Source: Mycolicibacterium agri
GTDB taxonomy: Bacteria > Actinomycetota > Actinomycetes > Mycobacteriales > Mycobacteriaceae
DNA length: 40,706 nt
Assembly (NCBI RefSeq): GCF_002553505.1
Contig: NZ_PDCP01000050.1
Coordinates: forward strand, 1-40,706
Direction of reading: 5' to 3'
Shown: piece by piece, positions 25,577 through 32,346 of the stretch
Numbering within the stretch: the stretch's first letter is position 1
Layout: every line of letters begins with the position of its first letter
Made by a program: the position numbers and the translations under genes
The notes under the pieces: generated by a model
The model's input: the letters and a program-made list of their open reading frames with translations, nothing else
Told to the model about the DNA's origin: nothing
Database searches by the model: none

Positions 25577-26038
25577 TTAGTCATACACCCCCCGTGATAC
25601 CACGGGAAGATCAAAGGTCTGGAGCGGCGTGCCGAACGGATAGCAGTTCGCCGGGGTACCGCAGAATGCTGGGCCAGCCCAGACCTTCACTCTGGCGGTG
25701 ACCGTATACAACTGGCCCTCCAAGTCCCCGCCCACCTTGTGGTTGTTGCTAGTAATGAGCACGGCGGGGTTTGCCCAATTGCTTATCTCGTCGGTCCAGT
25801 CGTGCCCGTCGCCTGTGATGTGGAAGGTCACTGAAACATAGAATCTTGCGTTGGGGCACCGTACGTCAGCTGAGGCTTGGACGGTATCTTTTCCATCTTG
25901 CCTGGGACCTGCTTCGGGTCCGAGGTTAGTTCCCGTGCATGAAGGTTCTGCCAGGATGGTGGGATCGGCGGTTGCTGTAGCTGGCACGCAAAAGCCTAGA
26001 ATCGCGATCGCTAACGGAACGCTGAGAAAAGTACGCAT
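25577..26038 (-). CDS. Secreted protein of unknown function (element cargo)
   Basis: A 153-residue protein with a classic signal peptide (MRTFLSVPLAIAILGFCVPATATADP), with likely cleavage after TATA. The mature chain has four Cys (in PSCTGTN, VRCPNA, AFCGTP and NCYPFG) that could form two disulfides, and is mostly beta-like, with a segment FYVSVTFHITGDGHDW. No family is recognised. ATG 26038 is placed by the signal peptide; an upstream in-frame ATG at 26077 would add a short basic stretch. It lies 182 bases upstream of the PASTA lipoprotein gene on the same strand. Lower GC than the host genes. Confidence 0.65.
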   Translation of the reverse strand: MRTFLSVPLAIAILGFCVPATATADPTILAEPSCTGTNLGPEAGPRQDGKDTVQASADVRCPNARFYVSVTFHITGDGHDWTDEISNWANPAVLITSNNHKVGGDLEGQLYTVTARVKVWAGPAFCGTPANCYPFGTPLQTFDLPVVSRGVYD

Positions 26039-26413
26039 TGTGAATCGAGCCCCTATTGCTGATGTGCATCTGCGCACGGTTTATCTTCCGTGGACCACGG
26101 TAAGCCTGGAGGCGCGGTTTGCTGTCGGCGACACGCGTAGCGTGGTGAAAAATTGCTTTCTGTTTAATGACGCGATGGTAGATAATTTGCGAATTCCTAT
26201 CTTGTTGTGCAGCTGACCAAACGTCTTATTGGAATAGTTAGTTACGGAAAGCATCTATCCTCTTGACAGGTTGCCGACCGCGACGAAAGTTTCCGCATGG
26301 TTATCGGTGCGCCAAGTCTTACAGGTAAGCCGTGAGGGCGACGATCAGTATTCTGGGTTGTGGCCGCCTATCTGTCTTATGTCAAGGGACGTGGCGCCGA
26401 GGGCGTAAATGGG
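26039..26413. other. AT-richer intergenic region inside the element
   Basis: 375 bp with no credible reading frame and markedly lower GC, for example at 26150-26260. It should hold the promoter of the secreted-protein gene on the minus strand. A TTGACA occurs on the plus strand at 26263-26268 but has no matching -10 and no gene downstream, so nothing firm can be assigned. Confidence 0.4.
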
Positions 26414-27040
26414 CTATCGTCCCGGATCCGCATAGACGATGAAGCCGTCGTCAACTAGCGGTGCCAAGACTGGTGAGGCGTTCAAGCTGTTGGCGCCCAT
26501 GACGCGCTCCTCCGCCCGGGTCGCCATCACAAAAAGGTTCCCATCAACTGCAGCAAAGCAGTACCACTGGATTCCGTTGTCGGCGAGGTCGAGCTGCATC
26601 AGGTCCTCTGACTGGTACACCGCGATCAAAACCACGGGGTCGGAGGCCTCTTCGTATTTCGCCGAACACAAGGCGCTGTGCACCGATCGTGGCAGGTGGA
26701 AAGCGGTATTCGGATACAGATACTGGGCTTTCGCCGGGAAGAGCGCGGTCCAGAAGTTCGCATACGCATGCGGCTTGCACACTGTTGCTATCCACTCGCT
26801 GGGCATGCCGGAAACCGCGTGAACGTTCGGAAAGTTCGGGTCGTTGTGGGAGCGCCCGATCATCCTTGGGGTTCCGGCGATAGTCTGCGTTGCGAACACC
26901 AGCCAGATTACGGTGAAGAGGGCTGCTAGGGAGGTCCCGCCGACTGTGATAGCTACAATCCACTTCCGTGTCGCGCGAGGGCTAGAACGGGGTGAACGGA
27001 GGCCCCCGATGCGGCCGACGAGTCCGCGTCTCACCCTCAT
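26414..27040 (-). CDS. Single-span membrane protein of unknown function (element cargo)
   Basis: A 208-residue protein with an Arg-rich N-terminus (RVRRGLVGRIGGLRSP), one transmembrane segment (WIVAITVGGTSLAALFTVIW, near residues 27-46) and an outward domain. The domain contains three Cys (in TVCKPHAY, ALCSAKYEE and WYCFAAV) and alternates beta-like segments, such as DPVVLIAVYQSEDLMQLDL. No family is recognised. ATG 27040 is chosen because the residues before it are poor coding sequence; no good ribosome-binding site is visible and the start is uncertain. It may be co-transcribed with the zinc-ribbon recombinase gene that ends 199 bases upstream. Confidence 0.55.
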   Translation of the reverse strand: MRVRRGLVGRIGGLRSPRSSPRATRKWIVAITVGGTSLAALFTVIWLVFATQTIAGTPRMIGRSHNDPNFPNVHAVSGMPSEWIATVCKPHAYANFWTALFPAKAQYLYPNTAFHLPRSVHSALCSAKYEEASDPVVLIAVYQSEDLMQLDLADNGIQWYCFAAVDGNLFVMATRAEERVMGANSLNASPVLAPLVDDGFIVYADPGR

Positions 27041-27239
27041 ATAGCAAAGGCTAACGCCGCCGACCCCGTCGGACAGCCGCAAAGTCACCCCAGCTGGGTG
27101 AACTTCGGCAACCCTCAGAGTGCCCAGCGCAAGCGACCACGATGTGCCCGTTCGGTTCCGATCGCGGAGGTAAGCCGGTAGCGCTCCGACTGGGAACGAC
27201 GGTGGATCTGAATCTTGGTCTGACACGCTGCTGAAGTGT

Positions 27240-29531
27240 CTACGTGCGCTGGCGCTCGACGGGTCGTGCAGCCAGGTAGGTGGCCCAGCTGGATTGAGCA
27301 TATTGGGCCCATTTGTGTGCGGTCTGTGGTGCGACGCCGAAGAGATCGCTGACCACGATCGGTTCTAGATCGAGGATGTTGGCGATCATGGCCGAGTTGC
27401 GAGCAGTCAACGTCGGTAGTCCGTAGCGGTTCAGGGTTCGGCTCAGGGCTTTGGTGTTGCGAGGTCGGCTCGGTGGTCTGCCGGGGAATAGGTAGGCAGG
27501 TATCCCGGGCCCCGAATCTGGACGTCCGGTTGAGTGCCTGTGTGCGATCAGTTCTTCGATGAGCGCCGCGAGCGACGGCGGTAGGACAACCGAGTTCTGC
27601 TCAATGACCAAGTAGGCGTCGGTGTCGTCTCGGCTGAACCGGTCGGTGGTCAGTTCGACGATGCGGGCGACCGGGATGGCGTAGAGCCGAACCAGGGCAC
27701 CGATTATGCGAACTTCCAGCGGTATCTCGGTGGCAGTCAGACATCGCCGGAGCTGGTCGGTTTGGTCGTCTTGGTCCTGGAATCGAAACGGGAGGCCGTC
27801 TTTCTTGCGCGGGATCTCGATGCCGTTGATCAGATGTCGTGCCTGCATCCATGCCAGGAATGTGCTCAGAGCCTTCGGATTCGGCGCGCCGGCGGCGAAG
27901 TACGTGTCGACGTGGTGCTGGCGCAGATCTGCGACAGAAGCACCCACCTCGGTCAGCCAGGCCAAGAAGGTGACTGCACACCGGATTCGTTGCCGGTTCG
28001 ATGAATCAGCGCCAGGGCGGAAGGGGCCGCGGGCCGCTCGCTGGCGTGCTCGGCGGACGATGTGCCATTCGGCGTAGGCGCGGATCACGGATTGGTACTC
28101 AACGGCAATGGTCGGGATGGTGCGATCGACCCAGAGCTGGAGCTGGGCCAAGGCTTCGTTGCGCTGCGGCAGGACACCCGCCGCGACGAACGCCGCTCGG
28201 ATATGGAGAGTCTGGGCGTTCTGCGGAAGTCGGTCAATTTCCTCATGGGTGATGTCCCGACCTGATCGAGCCAGTTCGGCCAGCCAGGCCAGCGAGCGCT
28301 TTTCGCGCACCCAGGTGTGGACGCTGCCAGGGTTCACCGCGGCGAGCGCGTTGAAGAGTGGTTTCAGTCGCGCATCGCGTATCGATCTCTCCTCGCCGAG
28401 GAGCGTATTGACCTTCGCCAGTACCAGGCACCTGTCGCATCTGCCGTCCCGGAATCCCGGTCCCTCCTCGCCGCAGTCCTTGCACGCGAAGTTGAGATCC
28501 GCCCCGCCGCATCGGGTGCATACGGCATCGCCGGACTCGTTGACGCAGACCAGAATTCGGGTGTTTAGGCACCCTGCGCACGTCTCGGGACGTTCCAGTC
28601 GGGTGCGGTAGCATCTCTGACACACCGGTCCGACGGGCCATACCGCCGTCACCGGGTGCACGCGTTGGCAGATCGAGCACGCTCGCGGTGTTCTCGGGGA
28701 GCAGCTGCTGCAGTAGAAAGGGCCGCCGCGGTAGCGCGATCCGCGCCGATGCCGACCGCATTTCACGCATTCACCGGTGTCGCGACTACAACTCTGGCAC
28801 ATGTCCGGGCGGCTACCGCCATCGCCGCGGCGCGTGATCGTGCGGACGTTTCCGCACACGCCGCATTGACGAGGTGGTGCGGTGTGGCAGTTCTTACATA
28901 GCGGGCCTTTGGTGGTGTTCGCGCAGACGACCCGGACGCGGCCGCAGTGGACACACGGCTTCTTCGGCCGCGGCCTGCAGCGATTGCACAGCGGCGCACC
29001 GTCTTTGGTACGGCTCGTGATTCCGGCCACTCTGCCGCATTGCGAGCATTCGGCGTGCCGGGCCGGGTCTCGCCGGTAGCACTGGCGGCAGATCTTTCCT
29101 TCCTCGCGTTGGCCGACGATCCGACCGATCTTGCCGCACCGAGCGCACTGTCGCCGCTCGACTCGTTCCATGCACCGCTCACAACACCGACCTTCCGGCG
29201 TCTGGCGTTTCAGAAGTTTGTCGGTGCGACCGCAGCGGACGCATCCAGGTAGGACCACTCGGTCGCCGAAACCATTGTCTGCGAACAGCTTAAACAGTGT
29301 CGCCATCGACAGCGGAATATGCGGCGACGGAGCGACAAACGCATCAGGATGGTCGATCAGATAGGTGGCCAGCTGGCGGGCACCGACCGACTCCCAGGCA
29401 TGCGCCTGCCGCAACACGCGTTCAGCTGTCTCACCGGTCATGTCCGGGCCGCCGACCTCACATAGAACGCTGATCAAGCGTAAGCGGACTTCGGCCAGTG
29501 CTTCATCATGTCTGGCCGATGCGGCGGTCAT
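27240..29531 (-). CDS. Multi-zinc-ribbon protein with degenerate tyrosine recombinase-like C-terminus
   Basis: A 763-residue protein in three parts. Residues 1-90 are helical. Residues about 95-375 hold 18 CxxC motifs (such as CVRCG, CERCM, CARCG, CRQCY, CSQCG, CNRCR), spaced to form nine or so zinc ribbons in tandem. The rest looks like a core-binding region plus a tyrosine-recombinase catalytic fold (ALVRLYAIPVARIVELT near 610; LFGVAPQTAHKWAQYA near 735). The usual GLR Arg and HxLRH box are not conserved, so it is probably not catalytic; a DNA-binding accessory or target-selection factor is inferred. ATG 29531 overlaps the HTH gene stop (ATGA). Confidence 0.78.
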   Translation of the reverse strand: MTAASARHDEALAEVRLRLISVLCEVGGPDMTGETAERVLRQAHAWESVGARQLATYLIDHPDAFVAPSPHIPLSMATLFKLFADNGFGDRVVLPGCVRCGRTDKLLKRQTPEGRCCERCMERVERRQCARCGKIGRIVGQREEGKICRQCYRRDPARHAECSQCGRVAGITSRTKDGAPLCNRCRPRPKKPCVHCGRVRVVCANTTKGPLCKNCHTAPPRQCGVCGNVRTITRRGDGGSRPDMCQSCSRDTGECVKCGRHRRGSRYRGGPFYCSSCSPRTPRACSICQRVHPVTAVWPVGPVCQRCYRTRLERPETCAGCLNTRILVCVNESGDAVCTRCGGADLNFACKDCGEEGPGFRDGRCDRCLVLAKVNTLLGEERSIRDARLKPLFNALAAVNPGSVHTWVREKRSLAWLAELARSGRDITHEEIDRLPQNAQTLHIRAAFVAAGVLPQRNEALAQLQLWVDRTIPTIAVEYQSVIRAYAEWHIVRRARQRAARGPFRPGADSSNRQRIRCAVTFLAWLTEVGASVADLRQHHVDTYFAAGAPNPKALSTFLAWMQARHLINGIEIPRKKDGLPFRFQDQDDQTDQLRRCLTATEIPLEVRIIGALVRLYAIPVARIVELTTDRFSRDDTDAYLVIEQNSVVLPPSLAALIEELIAHRHSTGRPDSGPGIPAYLFPGRPPSRPRNTKALSRTLNRYGLPTLTARNSAMIANILDLEPIVVSDLFGVAPQTAHKWAQYAQSSWATYLAARPVERQRT

Positions 29532-29854
29532 TGACGGCCAGGCCTTCGAATGACGGTCCGGCGCGGCTGGATCGGATCTGAACCTGACTTCCCCCCAGCA
29601 GTCTTGCGCACCTGCACGTTGACGACTTCAGGTTCGATCAGATCATTCGGAGTGCAGCCGAGGATGTCGCAGAGCGCAACCAGCACATCCATGCTGAGCC
29701 GTTGTGGCGGTTGAGTAACCAGGCGATAAACCTGTTCACGCGATAAGGTGACGCCACGTTCGGCCAGTAGCGGGACCAGATTCGAGGTCTGAAACATCTG
29801 TTGGTCGGCCATGAGATCCCGTAGGCGCCATCGGTAGCCCATCTTCTTGATCAT
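29528..29854 (-). CDS. Small XRE-type helix-turn-helix protein
   Basis: A 108-residue protein with a Cro/CI-like HTH: LVPLLAERGVTLSREQVYRLVTQPPQRLSMDVLVALCDIL, then GCTPNDLIEPE, the common end of short XRE regulators. The tail (about residues 82-108) is basic and disordered. ATG 29854 overlaps the recombinase stop, and its own stop overlaps the start of the zinc-ribbon gene, so all three are translated together. It probably represses the trio's promoter or acts as a directionality factor; the palindromes at 30974 and 31099 are possible sites. A longer frame from 30043 lies inside the recombinase gene and is rejected. Confidence 0.8.
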   Translation of the reverse strand: MIKKMGYRWRLRDLMADQQMFQTSNLVPLLAERGVTLSREQVYRLVTQPPQRLSMDVLVALCDILGCTPNDLIEPEVVNVQVRKTAGGKSGSDPIQPRRTVIRRPGRQ

Positions 29855-30966
29855 CGGATCACATCCCAGTTCTTCCCGAGCCGGCCCTTCAGCGAAGCGA
29901 CCAGCATCTGATTGCGGAATTCGTTGGATACTCCGGTGTAAATGGCGGTTGTCGAGGCGTGCGAGTGTCCTACCTGTTCTTGGGAAAACCTTGCGGGGTA
30001 ACCAAACTCGGTCCAGTGCGTCACCGCCGAATGGCGAAGGCAATGGACATCGAGATGCTCGTCCAAGCCAGCGTCTCGCTTCGCGGCGACGAACGCGTCG
30101 TTGATGGAGCGCGGCTGCAACCTGCCCACCCGCTCAGTAATCCACAGCGCCGGATGGGGCCCGGGCGAAAAGCGTGGCCGCAACTCGGTGAGCCATTGGT
30201 CGAGCACCTCGATGATCCAGTCCATCTCCGGTACCAGCAAGACGCACCGTCGTTTGGGCGCAGCGCCTTTCGATGACTTTCCGAAGCGCACCATGAGGCT
30301 GCCGAACCGACCGAACTGAGGCATTTGCGGATTGGCGCGCAGGTCGACTAGGTCGAGCTTGGAAGCCTCGGTACGCCGCAACCCGAACGCGTAGATCAAC
30401 TTGAGCACCGTCGCGTCGCGAGCTGCACCCAGGCCACCCTTCACGCCCCGGCGCACGATCTTGCTCGGCCGAGCATCGGCGGCGTCGAACAACGCTTGGA
30501 TCTCGTCGTAGGTAAGCGGGCGCCGACGTGGATCACCCTCGTAATCGCTTCGGTGGACGATGGAGTTGCCGTCATGAAAGATCAGTTGCGGCACTTCGCC
30601 AAACCGTTCCTCACAGGCGCTTGCCCACCCGTAGCGAGGATCGAGCAGAAACTCAAGGAAAAGGTTGATGGCGACCTCGTAGCCCCGCACTGTCGACAGC
30701 GCACGCGGCTCGTCCAGATTCCTTAGATGGTCGATAAATGCCTCACCATCGGCGGGCGTCCACTGCCACGGGTACAGCCCCGTGAAGTCGACCAGTCGAT
30801 TGATCAACCGCAGACGCATCAACATGGTCGATGGCCGCAGAAATCGAGCGGATTGCTGGCGACGCCAACCCTCCAGCATCGCCTCGAGAATCGCAGGCTC
30901 AGGTTCAAGATGAACAACGTTGTCCACCAGGAAAACACCTGCGGAACCCGGAAGCGGCACGTTCAC
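29851..30966 (-). CDS. Tyrosine recombinase (integrase) of the element
   Basis: A site-specific recombinase of 371 residues. The N-terminal SAM-like core-binding domain spans about residues 25-115 (LRPSTMLMRLRLINRLVDF, STVRGYEVAINLFLEFLL). In the catalytic domain the first Arg is in IYAFGLRRTEASKLDL (near 200), the His-x-x-Arg box is VHCLRHSAVTHW (near 315), GHSHAST supplies the second His, and the nucleophile Tyr is in AIYTG (near 345). All catalytic residues are present, so it is probably active. The start is GTG 30966 with only a weak ribosome-binding site (CAGGGCG). First gene of the trio; an imperfect palindrome lies 8 bases upstream. Confidence 0.9.
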   Translation of the reverse strand: MNVPLPGSAGVFLVDNVVHLEPEPAILEAMLEGWRRQQSARFLRPSTMLMRLRLINRLVDFTGLYPWQWTPADGEAFIDHLRNLDEPRALSTVRGYEVAINLFLEFLLDPRYGWASACEERFGEVPQLIFHDGNSIVHRSDYEGDPRRRPLTYDEIQALFDAADARPSKIVRRGVKGGLGAARDATVLKLIYAFGLRRTEASKLDLVDLRANPQMPQFGRFGSLMVRFGKSSKGAAPKRRCVLLVPEMDWIIEVLDQWLTELRPRFSPGPHPALWITERVGRLQPRSINDAFVAAKRDAGLDEHLDVHCLRHSAVTHWTEFGYPARFSQEQVGHSHASTTAIYTGVSNEFRNQMLVASLKGRLGKNWDVIR

Positions 30967-30973
30967 CGCCCTG

Positions 30974-30988
30974 TTGTATCAGATGCAT
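30974..30988. promoter_or_regulatory. Palindrome copy B, at the recombinase start
   Basis: TTGTATCAGATGCAT matches the perfect palindrome at 31099-31113 in 13 of 15 positions. It begins 8 bases upstream of the recombinase GTG, which would fit autoregulation by the HTH protein, or an accessory recombinase-binding site. Confidence 0.55.
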
Positions 30989-31026
30989 CAATGATGCGCA
31001 GGCGGAATGGACCAGTCAGCGATCGA

Positions 31027-32046
31027 TCATCCGCGAACGCTCACCGCGCTACCATGCCGTGAGCGGCGCAGACGCCGGATGTTCCACGGAGCGCAATGTT
31101 GCATCAGATGCAATTCCACCCATTTCTCGCTGAACGCCACCTGGACCACCAGTGTCGGCCGAACCCAGTGCGCTCCGGCTTGCTTCACCGCACCGACCAC
31201 CGGGGGGTCGTCCTGCTCGGTCGGTGCAAGCCGCTCGTGCAAGCTGCGAAGGGTCGCGGTGTCGAAACCCGTGCCCACCTTGCCCGCATACCGCAGCACC
31301 TCGCCGTCGTGATAGCCGAGCAGCAGTGCGCCCAGGCCGATGCGGCTGCCCTTGGGGGCGGTGTAGCCGACGACGACGAACTCCTGATCCTTGCTGCACT
31401 TGAACTTCAGCCAGTTGGCGCTGCGGCGGCCCTCATACGGCGCGTCGGCTCGCTTGGCGATGACGCCCTCGTCGCCGCGCCGGCACGCCTCCTCATAGGC
31501 GGCTTCACCGTCCTTGACCCGATGCGTGGTGAAGCGCAGCGGGTCGTCGAACGTGAACGCCTTGCGCAGCAGTCGTTTACGCGATAGCAGCGGAAGATCC
31601 CTGGTCGAGTAGCCGTCCAGATGCAAGAGGTCGAACACGTAGTAGAAGACCGGGATACCGGTGGCGCGGGCCTCGTCGGGGTCGGTGAGGCCCGAGCGGC
31701 CCTGCAGCCGCGCGAAGCTGGTGCGACGGCCTTCGAACGCAACGATTTCGCCGTCGACGACGAATTTGTCGCATGCCTGCGCCGCGAGGGCGTCGACCAC
31801 TTCGGGGTAGGTGCCGTTGAGGGTCAGTTGATTGCGTGACAGCAGGCGTACCCGTCGGCCGTCGCGGAACGCCAGGCATCGCACCCCGTCGAGCTTGCGC
31901 TCGAAGATCCACGCCGGATCGGAGAAACGTTTTTCGGTCAGCGTCGCGAGGGTCGGGGTGCACCAGGTCGGCACCGATTCGCGGCGCAACAGTCGGGCTT
32001 CGGGCTCGGGAAGGCCGTACCGACGAAGCGCCATGTCCGGGGGCAT
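31027..32046 (-). pseudogene. ATP-dependent DNA ligase (LigC-type), truncated by the element
   Basis: Nick-sealing ligase of the LigC/LigD-ligase family. The native part, 307 residues from ATG 32046 to the Glu codon at 31126-31128, has motif I ERKLDGVR (adenylated Lys), SRNQ, motif III DGEIVAF, IIIa YYVFDLLHLDG, motif IV GVIAKR and motif V WLKFKC, then the OB domain to VAFSE. The frame then runs about 32 residues into the element. Motif VI is stranded at 24469-24558, so self-adenylation should be lost or poor. GGAGG 8 bases before ATG 32046 decides the start over ATG 32064. It formed one operon with PolDom and the glycosylase. Confidence 0.87.
31099..31113. promoter_or_regulatory. Palindrome copy A, at the element end
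   Basis: TTGCATCAGATGCAA is a perfect 15-bp palindrome (seven-base arms, one central base), 1 base inside the terminal TCCACC of the element. It may be part of the recombination site or an operator. It lies within the out-of-frame tail of the broken ligase ORF. Confidence 0.65.
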
Positions 32047-32064
32047 ACCCGCATCCTCCGCCAT

Positions 32065-32346
32065 CTACCCAGCACGCGTGCAGCTACCGACAGAATGCAG
32101 TCTGCGAGCAAGCGAATTCGCTATCCGGCCAAGTTGATGCATCGGATCATCCTGCAAGGCATTAGCTCGGAACATGTTGTGCAAATTTATCGTAAATGGA
32201 GTCTCTCGCGATCACAGCGGAGAAACGAAAATGGCGGACGGAACGCATCGCAAAGGCATTCTGTTTTCCCGTCAATTTTCTGCCGAAATGGCATCTTCGC
32301 CAGCGACAATTTGCAGCGTCTATTGCCGCGAGAAGGGACGATCGCC
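32065..32346. promoter_or_regulatory. Divergent intergenic region, ligase / large unknown gene
   Basis: About 282 bp, AT-richer than its surroundings, separating the ligase gene from the plus-strand unknown gene; it should hold promoters for both. AGAAGGG at 32331-32337 is the ribosome-binding site for GTG 32347. The long frame of the plus-strand gene is open through this region from 32095, but the encoded residues are basic and without pattern. No clear operator was found. Confidence 0.45.

Larger units (their letters stand above)
24563..31120 (-). mobile_element. 6.56-kb tyrosine-recombinase trio element inserted in a DNA ligase gene
   Basis: Bounded by the inverted hexamer GGTGGA (24563-24568) and TCCACC (31115-31120). 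Outside these, ATCT (left) and CATTT (right) match neither end of the ligase and look like coupling bases, as left by some tyrosine-recombinase elements. The two ligase halves rejoin in frame when the insert and these bases are removed. At one end it has three overlapping genes (recombinase, HTH, zinc-ribbon protein). The rest is lower-GC cargo with exported proteins. No long target duplication is seen. The exact crossover point is uncertain by a few bases. Confidence 0.82.

Noticed and set aside
26263..26268. TTGACA as a promoter
   Set aside because: No -10 at proper spacing and no gene on that strand downstream.
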